The translations under genes were made by a program, and so were the position numbers. 64,000 bases of DNA, taken from contig NZ_JAAIXZ010000007.1 in the NCBI RefSeq assembly GCF_010894435.1, positions 487,891-551,890 of the forward strand. Reading direction: 5' to 3'. This DNA is from Pyxidicoccus trucidator (GTDB lineage Bacteria > Myxococcota > Myxococcia > Myxococcales > Myxococcaceae). Below the pieces are notes generated by a model, which was given only the letters and a program-made list of their open reading frames with translations, ran no database searches and was not told where the DNA came from. This document shows, piece after piece, positions 16,783 through 27,300 of the stretch. Position 1 is the stretch's first letter. Every line of letters begins with the position of its first letter.

Positions 16783-18264
16783 TCAGGCGACCTTGGTTCC
16801 GCCGACGGTGACGTTGTCGATGCGCAGCGTGGGCAGGCCCACGCCCACCGGCAGCATCTGCCCATCCTTCATGCACACGCCCATGCCGGGGTCCGGCATC
16901 GGGTCTGTCCCCACGCGCGTCACGTTCTTCAGCGCCTCCGGCCCCACGCCGATGAGCATGGCGCCCTTCACCGGCCGGCCCAGCTTCCCGTCCTCAATCT
17001 GGTACGCCTCGCTCACCTCGAAGACGAAGTTGCCGTTGGTGATGTCCACCTGCCCGCCGCCGAAGGTGGCGCAATACAGGCCGCGCTTCACCTCCTTGAG
17101 GATGTCCTCGGGGGCATGGTCTCCGGGGGCGAGGAAGGTGTTCGTCATGCGCGGCAGCGGCAGGTGCTTGAAGGACTCGCGCCGTCCGCTGCCGGTGGTG
17201 CGCTGGCCCATCAGCTTCGCGTTGAGGCCGTCATAGAGGTAGTTCTTGAGGACGCCGTTCTCGATGAGGACCTTGCGCTCCCCGGGGTTGCCCTCGTCGT
17301 CGATGTTGATGGAGCCGCGGCCGCTGGACACGGTGCCGTCGTCGATGACCGTGACGAGGTCCGACGCCACCTTCTGCCCCAGCTTGCCGGCGAAGAGGGA
17401 CGTGCCCTTGCGGATGAAGTCCGCCTCCAGGCCGTGGCCCACCGCCTCGTGCAGGAGGATGCCGCTCCAGCCCGGCGCCAGCACCACCGTCTGCGGGCCC
17501 GCCGCGCAGTCCACCGCGCCCAGCGTGGCCACCGCCTGCCGCGCGGCCTCGCGGCCCACGGACTCCGGCGGGAAGCCGTCCCAGTGGGAGAAGGACACCC
17601 GGCCGCCGCCGCCGTACATGCCGGTGCGCTGCTCGCCGCCCTTGCCCTGGGCCACCACCTGGACGGCCATGCGGCACAAGTCCTGGGTGTCCTCGGTGTA
17701 GCGCCCCTCCGTGTTGGCCACGGCGATGCGGCGCGTCTGGTCCACGTACGTGGCATTCACCTGCTTCACCCGCGAGTCGAACGCGCGGGCCGCCTTGTCG
17801 GCGCGGGTCAGCAGGGCCGTCTTCAGCGACACCTCCACGTCCATCAGCGGGGTGCCGACGCGGTAGTAGCTGGGCACCGCGGCGCGGCGCACCGCGAAGC
17901 TGCGCTCGGCGCCGCCACCCTGGGCAATCATCGCCGCCGTGGAGGCCGCGCGCAGCAGCGCCGGCTCGTCCCAGTCGTCCGAGTAGGCATAGCCCACCTT
18001 GCCCCCGGAGATGACGCGCACGCCGACGCCCTGGATGAGGCCCGTCTGCGCGCTCTTGATGCGCGACTCCTCCAGCATCACCGCGGTGGTGAGCGTGCGC
18101 TCCACGTACACCTCCGCGAAGTCACCCCCGCGCTCCATGGCGACGGCGAGCAGGCGCTCGACGAGCGGCTGGGGCAGCAGCGGGGCGGCCGAGGGCCCCC
18201 GGGCCACCGGGGGGGCAAGCTGGGAAGCAGGGGCGCGCCGTGGGGACGCTGAGGCTCGGGGCAT
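16783..18264 (-). CDS. tldD: TldD metalloprotease
   Basis: 493 aa. Catalytic subunit of the TldD/TldE protease. The zinc motif HEAVGHGLEADF (HExxxH) is intact, followed by SDLVTVIDDGTVSSGRGSINIDDEGNPGERKVLIENGVLKNYL and the C-terminal DPMPDPGMGVCMKDGQMLPVGVG. The N-terminus has a Pro/Ala/Arg-rich leader of about 35 residues not found in E. coli TldD (481 aa). The start at 18264 has GGGAG 9 nt before it; a 58-codon extension upstream lacks family similarity. Transcribed divergently from the FHA gene. Confidence 0.93.
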   Translation of the reverse strand: MPRASASPRRAPASQLAPPVARGPSAAPLLPQPLVERLLAVAMERGGDFAEVYVERTLTTAVMLEESRIKSAQTGLIQGVGVRVISGGKVGYAYSDDWDEPALLRAASTAAMIAQGGGAERSFAVRRAAVPSYYRVGTPLMDVEVSLKTALLTRADKAARAFDSRVKQVNATYVDQTRRIAVANTEGRYTEDTQDLCRMAVQVVAQGKGGEQRTGMYGGGGRVSFSHWDGFPPESVGREAARQAVATLGAVDCAAGPQTVVLAPGWSGILLHEAVGHGLEADFIRKGTSLFAGKLGQKVASDLVTVIDDGTVSSGRGSINIDDEGNPGERKVLIENGVLKNYLYDGLNAKLMGQRTTGSGRRESFKHLPLPRMTNTFLAPGDHAPEDILKEVKRGLYCATFGGGQVDITNGNFVFEVSEAYQIEDGKLGRPVKGAMLIGVGPEALKNVTRVGTDPMPDPGMGVCMKDGQMLPVGVGLPTLRIDNVTVGGTKVA

Positions 18265-18382
18265 GGTCAGGGACTCCCGGAGTGAAGCCGTTGGGGGATG
18301 TGGGCACCTACATAGGAGGCGGCGCCGCCCGGAGCAACGCACAATGCCCGCCCTTCTTTCCCGGATGATCCACCAGTCTGCA

Positions 18383-18411
18383 TTCCCACCGTGGGAACGG
18401 CGCTCTAAGAT
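18383..18411 (+). promoter_or_regulatory. Candidate housekeeping promoter for the FHA gene
   Basis: TTCCCA (18383-18388), 17-nt spacer, TAAGAT (18406-18411); predicted start near 18418, 24 nt before the ATG. Four and five of six consensus bases match respectively. It falls in the 177-bp divergent gap between tldD and the FHA gene. Confidence 0.4.
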
Positions 18412-18441
18412 GTCCGCCGTTTCGAGACTGGAACCCACCCC

Positions 18442-20559
18442 ATGCCTCCTCGTCCTCCTCCCTCCTCCCGCGCTGGTGCCGGCCGTTCCGGCGGCGGCTC
18501 GGGAGCAGACCCCAAGTCACCCGGCCGGAACCGGCCACCCCGGGGCACGCCCTCGTCCGAGGACGAGGACTTCGCCGCGCCCTTGACGGGGGAGGAGGGC
18601 TACCCCGAGGACGGTCCTCCCAACCCGGAGCTGTACGGTGACGCCAGCGGCGCGCAGAGCTCGCGCCGGGACATGACGCGCGTGGCCTCCGTGCAGGACG
18701 TGGAGGAGGAGCGCGGCCGCGAGGACGACGACGACAACCCGGAGGCCACGCGCGCGGGCCCCCCGGTGCAGATGGTGGTGCTGGCGGGGCCGGACCGGGG
18801 CCGCAAGAAGCGCTTCCAGAGCGTGCGGATGGTCATCGGCCGCAACAAGGACTGCGACTTCAGCCTCGAGGACCAGTCGGTGTCCCGCCGTCACCTGGAG
18901 CTGGTGTACGGCCAGAATGGCGTGGTGATGCGCGATCTGGGCAGCGTCTCCGGCACCCAGGTCAACGACCAGCGCGTGGACGAGTGCGTGCTGAAGCACG
19001 GCGACGAGCTGTCGGTGGGCAAGACGCGCCTGCGCTTCGTGGACGAGGCGGAGCAGATAAAGGAGCTGCGCGCCCAGGCCGAGGCCCGTGAGGCCGAGGA
19101 GAAGAAGGAGCGCGAGGAGGCCGCGCAGGAGGCGCAGGAGGCCCGCAAGTCGCAGACGTCCGCGCGCGGTGGCGAGCTGGACCCGAGCGACCCGCGCCTG
19201 AACGAGGCCACCAACGCCAACTACAAGCTGGCGGACGTGCTCCGGAACGAGAAGAACAAGGACAAGGGTACCTCCGTGGTGGCCCGTCCCCGGCCTCCCA
19301 CGCGCGCCAGCGCGGCGAAGTCGGGCATGGGGCTGACGAACAAGCAGAAGGCGCTCGTCGGCGTGGCGGGCGTCGTGGTGGTTTTCCTGGTGGCCGGGCT
19401 CATCTTCATGCCCAAGGGCCCGCCGCCTCCGCCGCCGGTGGACCCGAACGTGGAGCGGGCGAAGCTGCTGATGCAGAAGGCGCGCGAGTCCGTGCGCGCG
19501 GACGACTACGCCAACGCGGTGCGCCTCGTCGGGGAGGCGGAGAAGCTGCTGCCCGGCGTGGACGAGGAGGGCCTGGCCCGCGCGGCGCGCAAGCAGCAGG
19601 ACGTGCTGGACGCGTTCCAGGCCGTGCGCGGCCTCATCGACGAGAAGCGCTTCGACGACGCGCGCAAGAAGCTGGCCGAGGCGCCCGAGGGCACGGCGAA
19701 GACGGACGAGGTGCGCGGCAAGCTGGCGGCGGAGCTGGAGGAGAAGCAGCTGGCGTGGCGCATCCAGCAGGTGGACGAGGCGCTCGAGACGCGGGACCCG
19801 GAGGTCATCCGCCCGCTGCTGGACACGCTGCCCCCGATGAACCGGCCCGCGTACGAGGAGAAGCTGGCGGCCCTGGAGGCGGAGCTGGCGAAGCAGTCCG
19901 CGGACGAGAAGCGCCGCGGCCGTGACGCCCAGGCGCGCGCCGCGCAGAACGCGAAGGAGAAGCGCAAGCAGTTCATGGAGGAGGCCTTCGTCGACGTGGA
20001 GCGGCGCTTCAACGGCGGCGAGTACCAGCGCGCGGTGCTGGAGTGCGACCGGGTGGTGGACAAGTTCAAGGGGGACAAGGAGGTCAAGGACCGGTCCATG
20101 TCCCTCAAGCGCCTCATCCCCCAGTTCCAGCGCAACCTGGAGGACGGGCAGAAGAAGCTGGCCTCCAACGCCCTGGAGGCGGCGGCGAAGCCGCTGCGCC
20201 GGGCGTCGGAGCTGTACCGGCAGATTGGCTTCATGAGCTCGCTGGGCAACTCGCTCGATGAGCAGCTCGCGTCCTCGTCCGTGGCGGCGGGGCAGGCGGC
20301 CCTCAAGCGGGGAGACCTGGCTGCCGCGGGCTCCAGCTTCCGCGAGGCGCTGCGGCTCAACCCCGGCGACGGCCGCGCGCGCGACGGGCTGGAGTCCCTG
20401 CAGAAGAAGGTGGAGGAGCTCTACCTCCAGGCCTATATCCAGCGCGACCGGGATCCGCAGGCGGCCGCGGAGAAGTTCAAGGTCATCATCGAGACGGCCT
20501 CCGAAGGTTCCGAAGTGAAGCGCAAGGCCGAGATGTACCTGGGCGAGCTGCAGCCGTGA
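18442..20559 (+). CDS. FHA-domain membrane protein with TPR-like periplasmic part
   Basis: 705 aa. Order: Pro/Gly/acidic disordered N-terminus (1-105); FHA phosphothreonine-binding domain (about 110-205: VMVIGR-like RMVIGRNKDCDFSLEDQSVSRRHLEL, GSVSGTQVNDQR); charged Glu/Ala/Lys coiled coil (205-240); transmembrane helix (KALVGVAGVVVVFLVAGLIFM, near 310-330); Pro run; and a long helical TPR-like C-terminus ending in DLAAAGSSFREALRLNPGDGRARDGLESL. It likely reads Ser/Thr kinase signals in the cytoplasm and passes them to an extracytoplasmic scaffold. The next gene follows after 40 nt and is probably co-transcribed. Confidence 0.85.
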   Translation: MPPRPPPSSRAGAGRSGGGSGADPKSPGRNRPPRGTPSSEDEDFAAPLTGEEGYPEDGPPNPELYGDASGAQSSRRDMTRVASVQDVEEERGREDDDDNPEATRAGPPVQMVVLAGPDRGRKKRFQSVRMVIGRNKDCDFSLEDQSVSRRHLELVYGQNGVVMRDLGSVSGTQVNDQRVDECVLKHGDELSVGKTRLRFVDEAEQIKELRAQAEAREAEEKKEREEAAQEAQEARKSQTSARGGELDPSDPRLNEATNANYKLADVLRNEKNKDKGTSVVARPRPPTRASAAKSGMGLTNKQKALVGVAGVVVVFLVAGLIFMPKGPPPPPPVDPNVERAKLLMQKARESVRADDYANAVRLVGEAEKLLPGVDEEGLARAARKQQDVLDAFQAVRGLIDEKRFDDARKKLAEAPEGTAKTDEVRGKLAAELEEKQLAWRIQQVDEALETRDPEVIRPLLDTLPPMNRPAYEEKLAALEAELAKQSADEKRRGRDAQARAAQNAKEKRKQFMEEAFVDVERRFNGGEYQRAVLECDRVVDKFKGDKEVKDRSMSLKRLIPQFQRNLEDGQKKLASNALEAAAKPLRRASELYRQIGFMSSLGNSLDEQLASSSVAAGQAALKRGDLAAAGSSFREALRLNPGDGRARDGLESLQKKVEELYLQAYIQRDRDPQAAAEKFKVIIETASEGSEVKRKAEMYLGELQP

Positions 20560-20599
20560 GCTGCGGCAAGCAAACACTGACTGGCTGTGGAGACATGGG

Positions 20600-21931
20600 A
20601 TGAACGAGTCGTCGCTGCGTGAGCTCGGGATGGACCTCATCGAGGAGCGCCAGTTCGAGCGAGCCCTCGCCGTGTTCGCCGAGGCGGTACGCCGCGTCCC
20701 CGCGGACCATCGCTCGCGGATGCTGGCCGCCCGCAGCCTGGCGGAGCTGGGAGAGCGTGAGCGCGCCGTCACCGCCTACCACGCCTGCGCGGAGGGCCTG
20801 CTGCGGCGCGACTACCTGCTGTCCGCGATGGCCGCGTGCAAGCAGGGCCTGGATTTGTCCCCGAACGAGCGGCGGCTGAAGGAGACGCTCATCCGCGTGC
20901 ACGCGCGCGCGGTGCGCAACGCGCCGGGCCGCGCCGCGGTGCCGCCGCCCCTGCCGCCGGAGGTGCTGTACGACGGCAAGGTGGACACGGACCTGATGGG
21001 CCTGCAGGGCGAGGAGCTGTCCAACCGCGCCATCGAAGTGCTGGCCGCGACGGACCCGGGTGGCTCGGCTGACCCCAACAGCCGGCCGCCGCTGCCGCTG
21101 TTCGCGGAGCTGGACCGGGACGCCTTCCTGGACCTGGTGGGCCGCATGGCGTGGCGCCGGGTGAAGCCGGAGGACGTGGTGAGCCGCGAGGGCGAGCCGA
21201 CCGACCACCTCTACGTGCTCGTCGCGGGCAAGGCGGAGGTGACGCGGCAGATGGAGGGTGAGGCGCGCACGCTGGGCTTCCTCGGCGGCGGCTCCATCTT
21301 CGGTGAAATCGCGCTGCTGACGGGCGCGACGCCCACGGCGACGGTGACGGCGGTGTCGGACACGGAGGTGTTCGAGATTCGTCGCGAGCACCTCAACGCG
21401 GTGGCGAAGAACCACCCGGCGGTGCCGCAGGTGCTGGCGGACTTCGCGCAGCAGCGCATGGCGCGCAACCTCATGGCCACCTCGCCCATGTTCCAGACGC
21501 TGCCGGAGTCGGAGCGCGGGGCCATGCTCCAGCGCTTCGCCTTCCGGGCGCTCCAGCCGCGCGAGAAGGCGCTGGTGGAGGGTGAGCACTCCCCGGGCCT
21601 GTTCCTGGTGCTCGCCGGAGAGCTGGTGGTGCAGAAGGAGGACCCGGCGGGCGGCGTGGTGACGCTGGGCGTGCTGCGCGAGGGCGACGTGGCGGGGGAA
21701 ATCTCGCTGCTGACGGGCCTGCGCGCGTCGGCCACGGTGGAGGCCACGCGCAAGACGGCGGCGGCCTTCCTGGAGCGCTCCGCGTTCCACGAGCTGGTGA
21801 AGACCTTCCCGCACATCCGCACGTACCTGGAGCAGCTGTCGGACCGGCGCCTGAAGCAGATTGGCGAGGCGCTGCGGCCCGCCGAAATCATCGACGCCGA
21901 CGAGCTGGTGCTCGAGCCCGAGGCGGCATGA
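20600..21931 (+). CDS. TPR protein with two cyclic-nucleotide-binding domains
   Basis: 443 aa, soluble. N-terminal TPR-like helices (ALAVFAEAVRRVPADHRSRMLAARSLAELGERERAVTAYHACAE), then two cNMP-binding folds: LFAELDRDAFLDLVGRM...IFGEIALLTGATPTATVTAVSDTEVFEI (about 165-285) and MFQTLPESERGAML...VAGEISLLTGLRASATVEATRKTAAAFL (about 295-415). Both phosphate-binding cassettes carry FGE/AGE-IxLLTG but lack the usual Arg of the RxAT motif: TPTAT and RASAT occur instead, so ligand binding needs testing. No DNA-binding domain. Likely operon with the FHA gene. Confidence 0.85.
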   Translation: MNESSLRELGMDLIEERQFERALAVFAEAVRRVPADHRSRMLAARSLAELGERERAVTAYHACAEGLLRRDYLLSAMAACKQGLDLSPNERRLKETLIRVHARAVRNAPGRAAVPPPLPPEVLYDGKVDTDLMGLQGEELSNRAIEVLAATDPGGSADPNSRPPLPLFAELDRDAFLDLVGRMAWRRVKPEDVVSREGEPTDHLYVLVAGKAEVTRQMEGEARTLGFLGGGSIFGEIALLTGATPTATVTAVSDTEVFEIRREHLNAVAKNHPAVPQVLADFAQQRMARNLMATSPMFQTLPESERGAMLQRFAFRALQPREKALVEGEHSPGLFLVLAGELVVQKEDPAGGVVTLGVLREGDVAGEISLLTGLRASATVEATRKTAAAFLERSAFHELVKTFPHIRTYLEQLSDRRLKQIGEALRPAEIIDADELVLEPEAA

Positions 21932-21938
21932 GGCGGCC

Positions 21939-22436
21939 ATGGTGACGCTGTCCCGCTCGCGGGTGGTGGGGGTGGCGCTGGCGCTGCTGGCCGCGGGGGC
22001 CGTGCTCTTCTTCTGGCCGCGCGCGGAGCCGGGCGTGCAGGAGGCCATCACCCGCAAGGTGGTGGAAATCACCCGCGCCGCCGAGGCGAAGGACGTCGGC
22101 GAGGTGATGGAGAGCGTGTCCGAGCGCTTTCGGAGCGACGGCGGCGGGTGGGGGAAGAAGGAGGTGCGCGGCGTGCTGACGGCGCAGGTGCTGCGCGGTC
22201 AGTGGGTCCGCGTCTTCGTGACGAACCTCGAGGTGCAGGAGGTGTCCCCCACGCAGGGCACCTTCCAGGCCCGCTTCATCTTCGGCCGCTCGGAGGCGGA
22301 GAAGGTGCAGGACCTGGCCGCCAGCAGCGTGCTGAACGCGTACTACATCGAAGGCACCTTCGAGAAGGAAGCGGACGGCGAGTGGCGCGTGGTGCGCGCG
22401 AAGCAGCGCGCCATCAACCCGACGGACCTGCTGTAG
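21939..22436 (+). CDS. Small membrane-anchored protein, NTF2-like domain
   Basis: 165 aa. N-terminal anchor (VVGVALALLAAGAVLFFW), then a compact domain with helix DVGEVMESVSERFRSDGGGWGKKEVRGVL and strands VRVFVTNLEVQEV, FQARFIFGRSE, DGEWRVVRAKQRAINP. The pattern resembles the SnoaL/NTF2-like fold seen in small periplasmic proteins. Start at 21939 is 7 nt after the stop of the cNMP-binding gene; an upstream in-frame extension lies inside that gene. Function unknown. Confidence 0.75.
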   Translation: MVTLSRSRVVGVALALLAAGAVLFFWPRAEPGVQEAITRKVVEITRAAEAKDVGEVMESVSERFRSDGGGWGKKEVRGVLTAQVLRGQWVRVFVTNLEVQEVSPTQGTFQARFIFGRSEAEKVQDLAASSVLNAYYIEGTFEKEADGEWRVVRAKQRAINPTDLL

Positions 22437-22456
22437 CGAAGCGGCCGGCGCCCGCC

Positions 22457-24043
22457 CTACTGGAGCAGGACGCCGGTCTCCGTCATCCACGCCTTGGCCA
22501 TGGCGCCCTGGCCCGCGGACTCCAGGCCCTTCTTGATGCCTTCGATTCGCGCGGACAGCTCCTCGCGCGGGGTGCCCTGTGAGCGGGCGCGCACCAGGCT
22601 GAAGTAGTAGTGCTGGCAGCCGGCGGCGTACTCGCTCTGGGCGAAGAGCAGGTCGCCCATGGCGGTATAGGCCTCGGCCAGCGTGCCCGCGCCGCTGTCC
22701 GGCGCCACCGTGGCCAGCAGCGGCTTCGCGCCCGCGTAGTCCTTGCGCGCCAGCAGCAGCGCGCCCTTGGCGTACTGCGCCCGGGCCAGCCCCACGCCGC
22801 GCGCGGAGATGGCCTTGTCGTACGCGCCCAGCGCCTCGTCCTGGCGGCCCGCCGCCTCCAGCACGCCGCCGCGGGCCAGCCAGTAGCGGCCGTCCTGTTC
22901 CAGCGTGCTGACCTGCTTCCCGTCCGCCGTCGTCACCTGCACGGGACGGAAGGTGGCCTCGTACGCGTCCAGCAACGCCAGCGCGCCGGGGCCGTCACCC
23001 GCGCCCTGCAGGGCGCGCGCGCCGTCCAGGTAGAGGAGGGGGGCGGTGCGCCGCTTCGCCACGGCGGCCTCGAAGGCCGCGCGGGCCTCGGGGGCCTTCT
23101 TCACCGCCAGCGCGCGGGCGCGGGCGAAGAGGGCGTAGTGGTCCTCCGGCCACACCTGGAGCGCCGCGTCCGCCGCCTGCACGGCCTCGTCCGCCGCGCC
23201 CCGGGCCAGCGCGAGCTCCGCCTTCAGCACCCCGACGCGGGACTTCACGACGGGCGTCAGCTCCGCGTCGCGGGCCTGGAGGTCGGCCAGCGTCTTCTGG
23301 GCCTCCTCCAGCTTCCGGCCCTGCCACGCCCGCGCCAGCGCCAGGGACACGCGCGCCAGCAGGTGGTCCGGGTTGACGCTGGTGGCCTTGCCGAAGGCCT
23401 CCATCGCCGGGGCGTACTGGCCCTCGTCGAGGAGCGCCTCTCCGTACGCGGTGGTGAAGCGTGGGTCTCGATAGGCAACCTCCGCGGCCCGGGCGAAGGC
23501 CTGCCGCGCGCCGGGCAGGTCGCCCCGGGCCTGGAGCGCCATGGCCAGCGCCAGCGTCAGCTTCGGGCTGCTGGCGCCCTGCGTCTTGAGGTCCTCCAGG
23601 TACTTCTCCGCCTCGGCCGCCTTGCCTTCCGCCAGCAGGTGCAGGGCGCGGGCGCCGTAGCGCTCTCCGGAGCGGGAGTCGAGCTGCTCCGCGCGGCCCA
23701 GGAACTCGCGGGCCCTGGCGTCCGCGCCGGGCAGCCGGTGCTCCAGCCACAGCACCGTCTGGATGTCGGCGGCCAGGGCGTGGCCGTCACGCGAGGACTC
23801 ATTGACCTGGAAGAGGGCCTCCAGCTCCTTCATGGCCTGGGTGAGGTCGGCCGGGTTGCCGCGCTGGGCGGCGGCGCGGGCCGAGCGCAGGCGCTCCTCG
23901 GTCTGCTTCCTCACGCCGCCCCGGTGGACGAAGTACGCCACCGCACCCACCAGCAGCAGGGCCACCACGCCCACCTGCAGGAGCGCGCTCCTGAAGCTCT
24001 CGCGCCGCTTCCAGTCCCTGCGCCCTTCCGTGCCCGTGGGCAT
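22457..24043 (-). CDS. Membrane-anchored TPR-repeat protein
   Basis: 528 aa. Short basic cytoplasmic N-terminus, one membrane helix (ALLQVGVVALLLVGAVAYFV, about 19-38), then tandem TPR repeats through to the end, for instance YAPAMEAFGKATSVNPDHLLARVSLALARAW and QAADAALQVWPEDHYALFARARALA. This suggests a periplasmic scaffold. Start MPTGTEG has AGGGGG just before it. Converges on the preceding plus-strand gene with a 20-nt gap. No specific partner identified. Confidence 0.8.
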   Translation of the reverse strand: MPTGTEGRRDWKRRESFRSALLQVGVVALLLVGAVAYFVHRGGVRKQTEERLRSARAAAQRGNPADLTQAMKELEALFQVNESSRDGHALAADIQTVLWLEHRLPGADARAREFLGRAEQLDSRSGERYGARALHLLAEGKAAEAEKYLEDLKTQGASSPKLTLALAMALQARGDLPGARQAFARAAEVAYRDPRFTTAYGEALLDEGQYAPAMEAFGKATSVNPDHLLARVSLALARAWQGRKLEEAQKTLADLQARDAELTPVVKSRVGVLKAELALARGAADEAVQAADAALQVWPEDHYALFARARALAVKKAPEARAAFEAAVAKRRTAPLLYLDGARALQGAGDGPGALALLDAYEATFRPVQVTTADGKQVSTLEQDGRYWLARGGVLEAAGRQDEALGAYDKAISARGVGLARAQYAKGALLLARKDYAGAKPLLATVAPDSGAGTLAEAYTAMGDLLFAQSEYAAGCQHYYFSLVRARSQGTPREELSARIEGIKKGLESAGQGAMAKAWMTETGVLLQ

Positions 24044-24390
24044 GTTTCCCCCTGCTGGATTGGGTGATTCCGGACGGTCCTGCCCGCTTGACGAGTATAG
24101 GGGCCGGGCACAGATAGGGATGCCCCCCTCGGGTGTCAACGGTGGATGTCCTTCGCCAGGACTCCCGGTCTGCGTGAGCGCGGGAGCAGGCCGGCGCTCG
24201 GGCGGGTGCGGGTGTTCAGCGCTGGAGGGTGGTGGACATTCACATCGCCGTGGGTCCGGGCCTCTGGTACGGCCCCGCTTCGTGGCACTGGACGCGTTTC
24301 GCGGGCTGGTGGCGACGAGTCTCGCAGGAGCACCGCGAGCCTCCAGGCGTTCGTCGCCCCGGCACCTCTACACCGACACGGGGAAGCTCG
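24044..24390. other. Divergent intergenic region, 347 bp
   Basis: Separates the TPR gene and the hybrid kinase, so both promoters should lie here. A TATACT on the minus strand (near 24094-24099) could be a -10 for the TPR gene but has no good -35. A sigma-54-like TGGCAC at 24283 lacks the -12 TTGC. No RNA gene, repeat or convincing short ORF is seen. Confidence 0.5.
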
Positions 24391-27300
24391 ATGAGGCAAC
24401 ACACTGCGGCCGAGGCTGTGCTCAGCGGCGGCGGGGAGATGGGGGCGCTGATGCGCTCCACCGACTGGTCCAAGACGGCGCTGGGGCCCGTGGAGCAATG
24501 GCCTCAGTCCCTGCGCACCTCGGTCAGCACGTGCCTCAACTCCCGCTTCCCCCTGTTCGTCTGGTGGGGGCCGGAGTTGGTGATGCTCTACAACGACGCC
24601 TATATGGCCATCCTCGGCTCGAAGCATCCCCGCTCTCTGGGGACGCGCGGCCGCGAGGTGTGGCCGGAAATCTGGCACATCGTCGGCCCCATGCTGGAGG
24701 GGGTGCTGAACCGGGGCGAGGCCACCTGGTCCGAGAACACGCTGCTGTTCGCCATGCGCCGGGGCTTCACCGAGGAGTGCTATTTCACCTTCTCCTACAG
24801 CCCCATCCAGGACGAGTCCGGGGGCATCGGCGGCGTCTTCACGGCGGTGTACGAGACGACGGGGCAGGTGCTCAGTGAGCGCCGCCTGCGCATGCTACAG
24901 GCGCTGCCCTCGCGCACGAGCGGGGCGAAGACGGCGGAGGCCGCGTGCGTGCTCGCCGCGGGCGTGCTGGAGGAGAACCTCGCGGACCTGCCCTTCTGCC
25001 GCCTGTACCTGCTGGACGAGGCCTCCGGGGTGGCGCGCCTCGCTGCTTCCACCGGGCCCGCGCCGGCCGCCACGCGCAGCCTGGAGCACGTCCCCGGCAG
25101 GGGCGCCGCGGAGGACCTCGAGGACGAGTGGTCCATCCGTGAGGTGCTACGCACCGGGCGCGCCGCGCGGGTGGAGGGCCTGGCGCGGCGCTTCGGGCCC
25201 CTCGTGCCGGTGGGGGCCTCGGCCGCCCTGGAGTCGGCGCTGGTGCTGCCCCTGGTGCGTCCGGGCAAGGAGGCGCCAGCGGGCGTCCTCGTCGCGGGCG
25301 TGAGCCCGCACCTCGCCTTGAACGAGCGCTACCTCAGCTTCCTGGAGCTCGTCGCCGGACAGGTGGCCACGGCCATCGCCAACGTGCGGGCGCTCCAGGA
25401 GGCCGAGGAGCGGGCCGAGGCGCTGGCCGAGCTGAACCGGGCGAAGACGGCCTTCTTCAGCAATGTCAGCCACGAGTTCCGCACCCCGCTGACGCTGATG
25501 CTGGGGCCGGTGGAGGACAGCCTCGCCGACACGCGCCACCCGCTCCCTCCCGCGCAGCGGGAGCGGCAGCTGCTGGTTCACCGCAACGGCCTGCGCCTCA
25601 TGCGGCTCGTCAACGCGCTGCTGGAGTTCTCGCGCATCGAGGCCGGGCGCATGCGTTCGCTCTATGAGCCCACGGACCTCGCCGCCCTGACGCGGGACCT
25701 GGCGAGCGCGTTCCGCTCGGCCGCGGAGAAGGCAGGCCTGCGGCTCGTCGTCGACTGCCCGCCCCTGGACGCGCCCGTCTGGGTGGACCGGGGCATGTGG
25801 GAGACCCTGGTCCTCAACCTGCTCTCCAATGCCTTCAAGTTCACCCTGGAGGGCGAGCTGCGCGTCACCCTGCGCGGGCACGGCGACCACGTGGAGCTGG
25901 CCGTGCGGGACACGGGCGTGGGCATCCCCGAGGCCGAGCTGCCGCGCATCTTCGAGCGCTTCTACCGGCTGGAGCAGACGCGCGGGCGGTCCATCGAGGG
26001 CAGTGGCATCGGCCTCGCCCTGGTGCAGGAGCTGGTGCGGCTGCACGGCGGAAGCGTGCGCGTGGAGAGCGCGCCGGGGAAGGGGAGCACCTTCACCGTG
26101 TCCATTCCCACCGGGACGGCGCACCTGCCGAAGGAGCGGCTCGGCACGGCCAGCCCGCTCCCGGCGACGCACACGGGGGCGGCGCCCTTCGTCCAGGACG
26201 CGCTCCAGTGGCTGGGCGAGGCGTCCTCCGCCCCCGAGCCGACGGACGCGGTGGCCCTGCCCGGCCCCCTCGCCCCGGCGCGGGAGCTGGGGCGCATCGT
26301 CCTGGCGGATGACAACGGGGACATGCGCGACTACGTGGCCCGAATCCTCGCCGCCGCGGGCTGGAGGGTGGAGCCGGTGCGCGACGGCGCGGAGGCGCTC
26401 GACGCCGCCCGGGCCCGGGTGCCGGACCTGGTGTTGACGGATGTGATGATGCCGGGGCTGGACGGCTTCGAGCTGCTGGAGGCGCTGCGCAAGGACCCAC
26501 GCACGGCGGACGTGCCCATCATTCTCTTGTCCGCCCGGGCCGGTGAGGAGGCCACCGTCGAGGGACTCAAGGCGGGCGCCAACGACTACCTCGTCAAGCC
26601 CTTCAGCGCACGGGAGCTGCTGGCGCGGGTGGAGGGCTCCATCCGCACGGCGCGCGCCCTGCGGGAGCAGCGCCGGGCCGAGGCCGAGCGCGAGCGCTTC
26701 TTCCAACTGGCGCCCGACCTGTTCTGCATCGCCGGCCTGGATGCGTACTTCCGGCGCGTCAACCCGGCCTTCCCCCAGACGCTGGGGTGGAGCGAGGAGG
26801 AGCTCTACGCGCGGCCCTTCCTCTCGCTGGTCCACCCCGAGGACCTGCCCGCCACCCTGGCGGAGATGGAGAAGCTCTCCCAGGGCCAGGTGACGGTCCG
26901 CTTCGAGAACCGCTACCAGTGCAGGAACGGGGACTACAAGTGGCTGGCCTGGGCCGCGGCCCCCGTCGTCGAGGAGGGCTTCATGTACGCCGCCGCGCGC
27001 GACATGACGGAGGCGCGGCGCGCGGAGGCGGAGCGGGAGCGACTGCTGGCGCGCGAGCGCGACGCGCGCCAGGAAGCGGAGGAGGCCAACCGGCTGAAGG
27101 ACGAGTTCCTCTCCACCGTCAGCCACGAGCTGCGCACGCCCCTGACGGCCATGCTGGGCTGGGTGCAGTTGATGCGCAGCGGCAGCCTTCCCCCGGAGCG
27201 GCGGGAGCGCGCGCTGGAGACGGTGGAGCGCAACGCTCGGGCACAGGGCCAGCTGATTGAAGACCTGCTCGACGTCAGCCGCATCCTGTCCGGGAAGATG

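Noticed and set aside
18517..20772. 751-aa minus-strand frame opposite the FHA gene
   Set aside because: Leu/Arg/His-rich with no motif; the plus strand has clear FHA and TPR sequence.
24283..24298. TGGCAC upstream of the hybrid kinase as a sigma-54 promoter
   Set aside because: The -12 element reads GCGTT in place of TTGC.
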